From positions 1 to 64,000 of the forward strand of contig JAJRZS010000025.1 of the NCBI GenBank assembly GCA_024275135.1: a DNA stretch of 64,000 nt, written 5' to 3'. Under the pieces are notes generated by a model. That model was not told where the DNA came from. It did no database searches and saw nothing but the letters and a program-made list of their open reading frames with translations. The DNA is from Planctomycetota bacterium (GTDB lineage Bacteria; Planctomycetota; UBA1135). The position numbers were made by a program, and so were the translations under genes. Shown piece by piece: positions 54,237 through 61,848 of this stretch; within the stretch, counting starts at the first letter, position 1, and every line of letters begins with the position of its first letter.

Positions 54237-55114
54237 TCGAAAACATAGGGCTTTATTACCAGCTGTTTGGTTTGAGTTTCCTTGCCTCTTTGGTGGTTGG
54301 AGTGGTTTTGCCTATGGTCGGAGCCTTGATGTTTCTTCGCCGCGAAGCCTTTTTGGGGATTGCTGTTCCCCAGTTTGCGGCGGCGGGTATTGCACTTGGG
54401 CTCTTGGTGTTGCCATGGTTTCCTGTCATGACTCAGTTTTTCCTTGATCACGGGCATCCACCGATGATGTACTTGTTGCCATTTGCCGCAGGTGCAGCAT
54501 GCCTGGCCCTGTCTTTGTTTGGATTTGTTGCTCGCGGCAAGGAAAACCCAGGGGCTTTGCTTGCGGGTGGTTTCGCTACCGCCTCCGCACTGGCCATTCT
54601 TTTTCTAAGTTCCGCATCGGCGGGTTCCAACCTTGCCGAAACCGTAATGCGCGGCGAAGTGCTGCTTCTCGATCGCCATGGTCTCGCGGTGCTCGCTGGA
54701 GTGTGCGGTCTTTGTTTGGCCTTGTTGCTGCTGTTGCGTCGTCCACTGTTGGTGATTGCCTTTGACCGCGATCAAGCCCTGGCTCTGGGCATGCCCGTGC
54801 ACCGGGTCGAAATCATGCAATTGTTGTGGGTGGGCATCACCATTGGTGCAGGGGTAATGACGGTGGGACCAGTGTTGGTTTTTGGGCTGCTGTTTTTGCC
54901 TCCGCTGGCGGCGGTGAAGGTGGCCCACAACATCCGCAGTTTTTTGACCCACGTGTTGATTGTGGGTTTGCTGTCGGTATTGCTGGCGTGGCCGCTGTCA
55001 ATTCAGCTAGATTGGCCCTATGGGCCAGCTGCAGTCTGTGCGGCGGCCTGCCTTGCTCTTCTGTACAGCATTTGTGGCAAATTCCGCAATCAACGGTCTG
55101 CGCGGCTACAATGA
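54227..55114 (+). CDS. ZnuB-like metal ABC transporter permease
   Basis: A 295-residue permease of the ABC-3 family with about eight membrane helices. MFLRREAFLGIAVPQFAAAGIA carries the coupling loop to the ATPase, and VGPVLVFGLLFLPPLAAVKVA is the conserved block in the second half. It completes a porin, A, C, B uptake system. The stop TGA (55112-55114) overlaps the TACAAT that precedes the selenoprotein gene, so the next gene may have its own transcript as well as read-through. Confidence 0.92.
   Translation: MGLVENIGLYYQLFGLSFLASLVVGVVLPMVGALMFLRREAFLGIAVPQFAAAGIALGLLVLPWFPVMTQFFLDHGHPPMMYLLPFAAGAACLALSLFGFVARGKENPGALLAGGFATASALAILFLSSASAGSNLAETVMRGEVLLLDRHGLAVLAGVCGLCLALLLLLRRPLLVIAFDRDQALALGMPVHRVEIMQLLWVGITIGAGVMTVGPVLVFGLLFLPPLAAVKVAHNIRSFLTHVLIVGLLSVLLAWPLSIQLDWPYGPAAVCAAACLALLYSICGKFRNQRSARLQ
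55107..55112 (+). promoter_or_regulatory. -10 element (TACAAT) of the ArsC-like selenoprotein gene
   Basis: TACAAT, exactly six bases, then ATG 55119, as at the OPT gene (45578/45590). It overlaps the last codon of the ZnuB-like gene. GAGGTG between the hexamer and ATG could also act as a ribosome-binding site for ATG 55125. Confidence 0.5.
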
Positions 55115-55118
55115 GGTG

Positions 55119-55463
55119 ATGGGCATGACCCTAGACTGGTATTTGCACCGAAAAGGCTGAACCTCCTGTTCCCACGCGGATAGTTATCTGCAACGGCAAA
55201 ATTGGACAGCCAAAATCACGGTAGACGCGCGCAAGGAGCCTCAGAGCCCACAGCAGGTGGAAGCTTTGCTGGCAGAGGTTGATGTCGTGTTTATCGGACG
55301 TGGCAAGAAGTTCCAAAAATTCCCCAGCAAGGAACTGCAGATGTCCGAAGAAAAGAAAAAGATGTTTGGACCCACTGGAAATTTGCGTGCACCAAGTTTG
55401 CGCTTGGGCCGCACCCTCATGGTCGGTTTTTGCTCAGCTATGTATGAGGAGGTCTTAGGGTGA
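55119..55463 (+). CDS. ArsC-family selenoprotein (in-frame UGA read as selenocysteine)
   Basis: A thioredoxin-fold protein of the ArsC/Spx type, 114 residues with Sec. Reading frame from ATG 55119 gives DWYLHRKG, a UGA (55158-55160, residue 14), then TSC and an uninterrupted frame to TGA 55463: a U-x-x-C redox motif at the place of the ArsC catalytic Cys. Downstream, KEPQSPQQVEALLAEVDVV, KFQKFPSKE and NLRAPSLRLGRTLMVGF agree with the ArsC fold, the last carrying the PSxRxGxTLMVGF region. A SECIS-like hairpin follows the UGA. Selenoprotein ArsC-like families are known in bacteria. It lies directly after the ZnuB-like gene and overlaps the GYF/RDD start in GTGA. ATG 55125 is a near alternative start. 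Confidence 0.8.
55158..55191 (+). promoter_or_regulatory. Sec codon and bacterial SECIS-like hairpin
   Basis: UGA (55158-55160) is followed by a 6-bp stem, GCGGAT (55176-55181) with ATCTGC (55186-55191; one G-U pair), and an AGTT loop (55182-55185). The apical loop is 21 nt after the UGA and has G in its second position; both agree with the known bacterial SECIS rules (loop 16-37 nt after the UGA, G in the first two loop bases). Confidence 0.65.
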
Positions 55464-56263
55464 TTGGGCCTGCCCAATGGTATTACGCTGCAGGTGAGCA
55501 ACAACAGGGGCCCATCGCTGAGGCCGATTTGCGAGACATGTTGTTGGCTGGCGAACTTCCACCCAGCACCTTGGTTTGGTCGGAAGGAATGGCGAATTGG
55601 GTGTCGGCGGAAAAAGTCCCCGACCTCTACCAAGTTCCTCCTGCGTCAGCCCCAACGGTTTCTCCCCAGCCCTTGGAGACGACGACTGTGGATTCTCCCC
55701 AGCCTGTGCTTGGCGCCCATGGCCCTTCGATGACGGCTACTGCCATTGCTCCAGAAAACGTGGTTCGTGGCCGCCAGGCGTGGAATCGTTTTTTGGCTCG
55801 GGTGGCGGATGGTTTTTTGTTTTCCTTGGTGCTTGGTGTTTTTCTCGGCTTCAGTAGTCAGGAGCAACCCACTTTTCTCGATGCCGCTCTAGCGTCGGCG
55901 CTCAGTCTCGGCCTGTTTGCTTTTTTGGAAGCCTGGTTTCTTTCGCGTTGGGGCATGACCCCCGGCAAATGGGTTTTCCGCATCCGGGTCGTGCATCAAG
56001 AACAACGGTTTTTGACTTATGGCGAAGCCTTGCGACGGGCATTTCAAGTGCTGGTGCAGGGCATGTTCTTTGGGATTCCTCCGATGGTGTTGGTGTTTGA
56101 AGGTCTGGCCTTCAAAGAATTGGTGGACCAAGGAGAAACCCAATGGGACAAGCGTTTGGGCTGCGAAGTTCAGCATGCCCCGATGCGTTTGGTGCACAGA
56201 ATTGTGGCCGCACTTATCTGCTTATCCTTGTTGTTGTGGGCCTTTGCTGTGACCGCTGCTTAA
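55460..56263 (+). CDS. GYF_2 and RDD domain membrane protein
   Basis: A 267-residue protein. The N-terminal GYF_2-type domain (about 5-55: WYYAAGEQQQGPIAEADLRDML, PSTLVWSEGMANWV) binds proline-rich or other partners; a Pro-rich linker follows. The C-terminal RDD domain (about 105-265: WNRFLARVADGFLFSLVL, WGMTPGKWVFRIRVV) has three to four membrane helices. Start is GTG 55460 in GTGA overlap with the selenoprotein gene. RDD proteins are proposed membrane components or exchangers, with no firm role. The stop TAA lies in a TTAA that also ends the convergent HEAT lipoprotein gene. Confidence 0.88.
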   Translation: MIGPAQWYYAAGEQQQGPIAEADLRDMLLAGELPPSTLVWSEGMANWVSAEKVPDLYQVPPASAPTVSPQPLETTTVDSPQPVLGAHGPSMTATAIAPENVVRGRQAWNRFLARVADGFLFSLVLGVFLGFSSQEQPTFLDAALASALSLGLFAFLEAWFLSRWGMTPGKWVFRIRVVHQEQRFLTYGEALRRAFQVLVQGMFFGIPPMVLVFEGLAFKELVDQGETQWDKRLGCEVQHAPMRLVHRIVAALICLSLLLWAFAVTAA

Positions 56264-57534
56264 GGATTTCTTGCGGCCAGCCATTCTTCGCGCCGAGTTT
56301 GCTCACTCGCACTCAGGTTAGGCGGTACTGAGGCTTTATGGCTTGGGTCGAGGGCTTGCCACAGTAGTTCTAAGGAATACTTGCCTTCCGAACTCAAGAT
56401 GGGTTGCGTGGCCAGGAAAGCTTGAATGGGTCGCAAGATTTGGGCGTCGGAGCAACGCAGCAAAGCGTCGGCGGCGGCGGTGCTCCACTCCAAATCCTCG
56501 GCTTCCAACCAGGGCAGAATATCGTCTTGCATGGTGGCTAAGGAGGAGGCGCCCATGGCTTCCAATACACGGGCACGCAGGCGCGCGTCGGCGAGTAGTG
56601 GCGCATAGTGAGTGCGCAGATCGAAATGAGTGCGTACGGCCCAATCACCAACGGGGGCGCCAATCCAAGCTAAGCTTTGCAGAGCATGTTCGCGTACATA
56701 GCGATTTTCGTCGCGGCAAAGCTGGCAAAGTGCGGAGAAAGCCCAACTAGGAGAGCGGACGCAAATGTAGCGGGCGTCGTCGACCGGGCGCAGGGGTTGC
56801 GAGCGAAATTGAGATAGGATTTTCCATAGGGAAGCACGCACAGCGCGGGAGGGTTGCTGGTCGGAATAACCTGGAAAAAAATGATGTTGATCCCAGCTCT
56901 GAGCAATGTCGAGCAGATGCTGCCAATCTTCGTCGAAACTGCGTCCAGGTTCCCAGCCAGGGGCAGGGGGAAGTTGTTGGATAGCTTGCACCGCCGCCCA
57001 GCGTGCTTGTTCCAACTCGGCAACACCCTCTTCTGTGCGCAAGATGGTGATGAGGGGAAACAGTCCAGCGCCGCTGCCCCAACGCCAGAGCCCTATGGCG
57101 ATATCGACATTAGCCACCCAGTCTTTTTCATACTTCAGACGCAAGGTTAAGCGTGGCAACATGGCCTCGGTTCCATGCTCTTGTAACCATGCATAGGCGG
57201 CGCGTTTCAACTTGGCATCGGCGCTGCGGCCCTCGACGATTTGCAGCATGGCGGCGGTTAGCCAAGCAGGCTCATATTCGGTCCAACGGTGAGCAGCTTG
57301 GCGATGACCGGTAGCACCACTGAGGGACAAGTCCAGAATGTCGAGGACTTCCTCCATCTCATCAGCCGACAAAGTGGGCAACTGCTCCTCGGCATATTCT
57401 TGTAGTTTTTGAGATAACACCTTTTGCCAAGCTGGCGCTGGACCACTGGGGATTTGACGCGGTGCAGAAGGACGCTGGCAAGCAGTCAAAAGTAAAACGC
57501 TTAGCCAAAGGCCATAACGGGAGGGCGAGCGCAT
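56260..57534 (-). CDS. Lipoprotein with HEAT-like repeats
   Basis: A 424-residue lipoprotein: signal LWLSVLLLTAC with lipobox LTAC. The body is almost all helical with HEAT-like pairs (RSADAKLKRAAYAWLQEHGTEAML, ENRYVREHALQSLAWIGAPVGD, LADARLRARVLEAMGASSLATM, WSTAAADALLRCSD). There is no enzymatic motif. It is the last gene of the operon with the iron transporter and pentahaem cytochrome, 4 bp after the cytochrome gene, so a role as an extracytoplasmic scaffold for them is possible. I chose ATG 57534. Confidence 0.8.
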   Translation of the reverse strand: MRSPSRYGLWLSVLLLTACQRPSAPRQIPSGPAPAWQKVLSQKLQEYAEEQLPTLSADEMEEVLDILDLSLSGATGHRQAAHRWTEYEPAWLTAAMLQIVEGRSADAKLKRAAYAWLQEHGTEAMLPRLTLRLKYEKDWVANVDIAIGLWRWGSGAGLFPLITILRTEEGVAELEQARWAAVQAIQQLPPAPGWEPGRSFDEDWQHLLDIAQSWDQHHFFPGYSDQQPSRAVRASLWKILSQFRSQPLRPVDDARYICVRSPSWAFSALCQLCRDENRYVREHALQSLAWIGAPVGDWAVRTHFDLRTHYAPLLADARLRARVLEAMGASSLATMQDDILPWLEAEDLEWSTAAADALLRCSDAQILRPIQAFLATQPILSSEGKYSLELLWQALDPSHKASVPPNLSASEQTRREEWLAARNP

Positions 57535-57538
57535 GGGG

Positions 57539-58507
57539 CTATGGTGAGTGCAAAGGAAGACTTGCGACTTCCGTTGCCAAATCATCGGCTTGGAAGGGAT
57601 TGGTGCGATAAAGTAAGCGTACTTCGCCTTCCTTTGACTCGCTTGGCGGAGACAAAGGGAAGCGTTGCAGGGCCCCAGCTGGAATCTGGGTATTGGTCAA
57701 ATCGGTTTCGTCGCGATAGGGGTCGCGGAAGCGGAAGACATGTTGCCACGCGCCCCAATCCCCATCGGCGGACAACCACCGCACTTGGATGTCGGCGGCA
57801 CGAGAACGTTCATCGGTGGGAAAGTTGTGTCCGCAGCCGTTGTTTTCTAAGGAAACCCAAGGGCCATCCGATTCCCACGCAGCTTGCAACAAAACGGCAC
57901 TTTGCAGGCTGGCTAAATCATGTCCGGCCTTAAAGCTGTGGTCGCGGCCCTTCCGTCCGCCCTGGCGCCAAGTTTGCGGCATATGGCAGTTGAAACAGTT
58001 GGTGCCCTTTAAAGCTGGCGGCGCCGCTCGCCACTGCTCGACGGTTTTGTGTTGGTTGTGGCAAGCTGCACAATGCTCCACCGATGCCATGCGTGGAACC
58101 CATTGCGGGCGACATGGGGCATCGATTTTGGGTGAGAGATTGGCGGTGGCGACGCCTCCTTCCCCCAAAGCATGGCAAGCGAGACAATCCACGCCCAAGC
58201 CACGCTCACTCTGTCGAGCCAACACTCGTTCGCCTGGCTGGAAATCCAAGACGGGGCGCGGCGCATGGCAAGCAATGCATTCTTGGTTGCTGAAGTCGTT
58301 GGATAGTTTGCGGACTTCGGGATTTTGATAAGCGAACTGATGATGCGAGCTTTGCCACTCGGCGGCGACGTCGGCATGGCAGGAGAGACATTGTTGAGAA
58401 GAATAGATGCGAATGGATTGGGTTTCTGCTGGGGGAGTGAGGTAGGCAATCAGGACCCACAGCCCCAAGCCAACGCCCAAACTGCTGAGAATGAGGTTTA
58501 GGCGCAA
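57539..58507 (-). CDS. Exported pentahaem cytochrome c
   Basis: A 322-residue multihaem cytochrome, anchored or exported by an N-terminal helix (LNLILSSLGVGLGLWVLIAYL). Five CxxCH haem sites are visible: CLSCH, CIACH, CLACH, CAACH and CFNCH. The spacing and the C-terminal NNGCGHNFPTDERSRAADIQV block resemble cytochrome c554/c552-type proteins. A role in extracytoplasmic electron transfer is expected. It overlaps the upstream iron-type ABC ATPase gene by 10 bp, so it belongs to that operon. Iron supply and haem protein in one operon is a suggestive link, not proof. Confidence 0.88.
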   Translation of the reverse strand: MRLNLILSSLGVGLGLWVLIAYLTPPAETQSIRIYSSQQCLSCHADVAAEWQSSHHQFAYQNPEVRKLSNDFSNQECIACHAPRPVLDFQPGERVLARQSERGLGVDCLACHALGEGGVATANLSPKIDAPCRPQWVPRMASVEHCAACHNQHKTVEQWRAAPPALKGTNCFNCHMPQTWRQGGRKGRDHSFKAGHDLASLQSAVLLQAAWESDGPWVSLENNGCGHNFPTDERSRAADIQVRWLSADGDWGAWQHVFRFRDPYRDETDLTNTQIPAGALQRFPLSPPSESKEGEVRLLYRTNPFQADDLATEVASLPLHSP

Positions 58508-59160
58508 TGCAGGCCTCCATTTTGCATGTGTAGGCAGGTTCCGCCCAGACGCTCGGCTTCCAAGGGATCATGCGTTACCAACAAGACCGCTGCTTGGGTG
58601 TTGGCGATGACTTGTTCTAATAGTTGGAATCCCTGCTCTCGGTTTTCCGCATCCAAGCTGGAAAAAGCTTCATCCAATAAAATAAGTTTGGGCTCCATGG
58701 CCATGACGCGGGCAAAGGCCAAACGCCGAGCCTCGCCTCCGGAAAGATGGGCCGGCCGACGTTTTTCCAATCCGTCCAAGCCAAGTTGAGCCAAGATTTT
58801 TTGCCCTTCGGCTTTGGGGTTTGGCAGTTGGCCTGCTTTGCGCATATCCACCACATGTTGCAGAACTGTACGCGTGGGCCAAAGACCAAGATCTTGAAAA
58901 ACCATTTGGGTTTTCCGGCGCCAGGGAGGAAGAAGAATTTTGCCGGCAGTGGAGGCTACTTGGCCTTCCAGTTGAATGGTTCCAGCATCCGGTGACTCAA
59001 GCCCAGCGAGTAGACGCAGGAGAGTGCTTTTGCCGCAACCGGAAGGGCCTTGGATGGAATAGCGTTGCTGCGCTTCGATTTGCAATTCTAGTTTTTCCAG
59101 CACCGCTTGACCGCGGTAAGACTTGGCCAGATTCTGCGTGCTAAGAAAGGGAGTTGTCAT
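58498..59160 (-). CDS. Fe(III)-type ABC transporter ATPase (FbpC/PotA-like)
   Basis: A 220-residue ABC ATPase: Walker A GPSGCGKSTLL, signature HLSGGEARRLAFARV, Walker B LILLDEAFSSLD and switch His in LLVTHDPLEAERL. It resembles FbpC and ThiQ; without the C-terminal regulatory domain of FbpC it is short. The permease upstream overlaps it by 20 bp; the cytochrome gene follows. Substrate is inferred from the binding protein. Confidence 0.9.
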   Translation of the reverse strand: MTTPFLSTQNLAKSYRGQAVLEKLELQIEAQQRYSIQGPSGCGKSTLLRLLAGLESPDAGTIQLEGQVASTAGKILLPPWRRKTQMVFQDLGLWPTRTVLQHVVDMRKAGQLPNPKAEGQKILAQLGLDGLEKRRPAHLSGGEARRLAFARVMAMEPKLILLDEAFSSLDAENREQGFQLLEQVIANTQAAVLLVTHDPLEAERLGGTCLHMQNGGLHCA

Positions 59161-60721
59161 CGGTGGATTGAGTGAAGTTTAACCACCAAGCATGCAGCAT
59201 GACGGGAAGAAAGAGGAGAACGGCCAACACCAGACCATAGGCGGCCACGAAATTGTCGCGCGAGAAATGGAGGGCGTTGTAGTAGCGAACGGCAGCCGAT
59301 TGGTTGGCCGCAGGAAGGAGGATGGCGAAATCGAGTTCGCGCACGCCGAAGGCCACAACCAAGCCGGCGGCCAAAAACCAAGTGCTGCGCATGGGGCCGA
59401 GGTGGTAGCGAAAGATGCGCAACCAAGAACTGCAGCCGGCCAAGGCCGCGACCTCTTCCTGGTTGCGAGGACTGCGGCTCATGCGGGCGACTAAGACCCA
59501 AACCGCCACGGGCAGAAAACGTCCAGCCACTAAAAGGGCGGGTGGCCAAATGCTGAGATAAAAACTATCCAGCCAGGGTTGGTTAAACATCAAGATACTG
59601 CCGAATCCCAGAGCTACGGAAGGCACTAAGAGTGGCAAAGTTAAGGCCACCAACAACAGCATGCGGATTTTTCCTTTGCTGTGCAGCAGCATATGCGCCC
59701 ACAAGGGCGCCAAAAGTAAACAAAACAAGCCGGCGAGTCCGGCATAGCTTAGGGTGCGGAGGACGTCGGCGCGGCCGCGGGAAACAGCATCATGAAAGGC
59801 TTGACCACTGACCTCCAGCCAACTGCGATCACTTAACGGCCCTTGCATTCCCGTTTCAAAGACGATGCGTCCGAGAGGGGCAAGCAAGAGAAGAAGGAGC
59901 AAGGCGCTCATGCCAAGACCGATGGATAGACGCCAGGTTGGCAAACGGAGAGGTGCAGGTGCTGGTCCGCCCTGGGTTTCGAAATTGTTTTGTTTGTGCT
60001 GAAGATGGGCGCAGCCAAGGAGGGCGAGGAAGCCCAAAAGCAGCAAGGGCAAGGAGGCCGTGGCTCCGGCAGTGAAGTCGTCGTTGCGCGAATGACCGAA
60101 GATTTCGGCAGCATAGACATGGAAGAGGTCGCCGACGGTTGCAAAGTAGTCGGGGACGGCGAAATCCGCAGACGAGAAAAGGAAAGCAAAACAGCCACCC
60201 ACTAGGGCCGGCAAAAAGGAAATCCTCAGCATCTCAAAAAGTGCAAAGCGTGGACCGAGTAGGAGGGCCGCATGGTGAGAGGAGGCAGATTGGTGGCGCA
60301 AGCTGCGGGCGGCCATGAGCGCAGGTAATGGGGCATAGCAAACGCCAAAAGTGAAGACCGAAGCCCAGGGGCCGGTCATATGGCTGAGTCCAAACCAGGC
60401 TTGGGCCACCATCAAGGGGGGCAGCAAGAGAGGCAGGGGCATGAGCATGCGGAACAAGCTGGCACCTGGGAATTGAAAACGGCAAGCGAAGATGGCGTAA
60501 GGCCAGCCAAGCGCGATGGCGAAGAGGCCAGCGGCCGAGGCCATCCACAGCGAACGCCAAAGCAGCAACCCCGTGCGGGCGTCCAACATGTTGGCGAGCT
60601 CACCCCAAGCGAAGAGGGGGCGCAATACTGGAGTCAGGGGAATCCAAGCCGTGGCCAGACTCAAAATCAGCGCCAGGCTCCCCCAGGGCCAGGGGCTACG
60701 CCAACGCCAGGGAGCTCTCAA
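59141..60721 (-). CDS. Fe(III)-type ABC transporter permease (FbpB-like fused dimer)
   Basis: A 526-residue permease with two homologous halves, each about six membrane helices, as in FbpB/ThiP. The ABC permease coupling loops are visible around HHAALLLGPRFALFEMLRISFLPALVGG and VAALAGCSSWLRIFRYHLGPM. I chose the TTG at 60721, because it overlaps the binding-protein stop in TTGA; no ATG lies near. The gene overlaps the ATPase by 20 bp. Confidence 0.88.
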   Translation of the reverse strand: MRAPWRWRSPWPWGSLALILSLATAWIPLTPVLRPLFAWGELANMLDARTGLLLWRSLWMASAAGLFAIALGWPYAIFACRFQFPGASLFRMLMPLPLLLPPLMVAQAWFGLSHMTGPWASVFTFGVCYAPLPALMAARSLRHQSASSHHAALLLGPRFALFEMLRISFLPALVGGCFAFLFSSADFAVPDYFATVGDLFHVYAAEIFGHSRNDDFTAGATASLPLLLLGFLALLGCAHLQHKQNNFETQGGPAPAPLRLPTWRLSIGLGMSALLLLLLLAPLGRIVFETGMQGPLSDRSWLEVSGQAFHDAVSRGRADVLRTLSYAGLAGLFCLLLAPLWAHMLLHSKGKIRMLLLVALTLPLLVPSVALGFGSILMFNQPWLDSFYLSIWPPALLVAGRFLPVAVWVLVARMSRSPRNQEEVAALAGCSSWLRIFRYHLGPMRSTWFLAAGLVVAFGVRELDFAILLPAANQSAAVRYYNALHFSRDNFVAAYGLVLAVLLFLPVMLHAWWLNFTQSTDDNSLS

Positions 60722-61725
60722 CGCACGAATTCCGTTTGCAGAAGGCGGGCGATGTCGCCAATCTTGGCCCCGACTTGCGCCCAATCCACGTCCATGACCT
60801 GAAAGTCGACTCCAGGCCGACCGACGCCATCCGGGATTTGGGTATTTTCATGCAAGGGGATTTGACGGGAAATACTGTGGGCCAGCCGCGCTTCGACTTC
60901 GGTACTGAGGATGAAATCGGCGAATTGACGGGCGGCTTTTTGGTTCTTGCCACTTTTCAGCAGACAAAGGGTGTTGGGAATGAGGAGGGCACCTGTATGC
61001 CCGTCACCTTGTTCCAGATAACGGATGGCTAAGGGGTGCCCCTGGTCGATGGCTTTGGCTGCATCGTCGGTGTCGGTGAAACACCAGTGAAAATTCCCAG
61101 CGGCAGTGCGGCGCATCACATCGGCATTGCCAGAGCCGAAGGCAAGGCCAGCTGCGCGCGCAGCTGCAAACCAGTCCAGCATGGCTTGGCGCCCGCGCAC
61201 TTGCGCTAGCACGGTGGCATTGGTCAGTGTAGTGCCGGTAAGGGGGGCAGCCATGGCCCCATGTTGGGCGAATTCCGGCTTGAGGAAATCATCGAGTTTG
61301 GTTGGGACTGGAAGGTCTTGGTCGGTGCGATAAAGCACTACGCGCGCACGGGCGGCGAAGCCGGTCCAATGGCCCTCGGGATCGCGGAACGCGGACGGGA
61401 TGGTGGCGGCAGCAGGGCTTTGGTAAGGCTCAGTGAGCCCTGCATGCTGCAGGCGCAAGGTATGGGCAATTTCGTTATTCCAAAACACATCGGCATGTGG
61501 ATGGGATTCGGCTTCATGCAAAATCCTCTGCACTAGCCCCACGGTCTTGTTGCGCTCGACATCGTATTGGGCCTGGACCTTCAGCCCGGTGCGCTGTTCA
61601 AATTCCAAAATCAGAGGCTCTGACAGGTCTTGATCAAGGGCGCAATAAACCACTAAATCGGGATTGGAGCCACTGCAAGAAAGGCAAAGCAGGAGTCCGA
61701 CGAGGGCGGGGAGCAGACGTGCCAT
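60718..61725 (-). CDS. Fe(III)-type ABC transporter substrate-binding lipoprotein
   Basis: A 335-residue binding protein, probably a lipoprotein (LPALVGLLLCLSC). LVVYCALDQDLSEPLILEFEQRTGLKVQAQYD is the FbpA/Fut-type N-terminal strand; TGFAARARVVLYRTD and NTLCLLKSGKNQKAARQFADF agree with the family. Ferric iron is the usual ligand; other oxyanion- or thiamine-type members exist. It is the first gene of a five-gene operon. ATG 61725 has a TACATT hexamer six bases upstream on the minus strand, as in other leaderless candidates. It is divergent from the aminotransferase gene. Confidence 0.88.
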   Translation of the reverse strand: MARLLPALVGLLLCLSCSGSNPDLVVYCALDQDLSEPLILEFEQRTGLKVQAQYDVERNKTVGLVQRILHEAESHPHADVFWNNEIAHTLRLQHAGLTEPYQSPAAATIPSAFRDPEGHWTGFAARARVVLYRTDQDLPVPTKLDDFLKPEFAQHGAMAAPLTGTTLTNATVLAQVRGRQAMLDWFAAARAAGLAFGSGNADVMRRTAAGNFHWCFTDTDDAAKAIDQGHPLAIRYLEQGDGHTGALLIPNTLCLLKSGKNQKAARQFADFILSTEVEARLAHSISRQIPLHENTQIPDGVGRPGVDFQVMDVDWAQVGAKIGDIARLLQTEFVR

Positions 61726-61731
61726 GGGGGA

Positions 61732-61737
61732 AATGTA
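61732..61737 (-). promoter_or_regulatory. -10-like hexamer (TACATT) of the iron-transporter operon
   Basis: On the minus strand TACATT is followed by six bases and ATG 61725, matching the spacing seen at several other genes. Confidence 0.45.
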
Positions 61738-61848
61738 GCAAGGCCCATGCCAGCGCCGAAGGCGAGAAAAGGGCGCGGATGTTCCCCACAGGGAACGGCT
61801 TTTTCTGGGTGCAAACTCCCCTAGAATGAGGGCCTTGAACCCGTACCC

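Noticed and set aside
55257..55463. Separate 68-codon gene
   Set aside because: It is the in-frame 3' part of the selenoprotein gene and begins in the middle of the ArsC-like fold.
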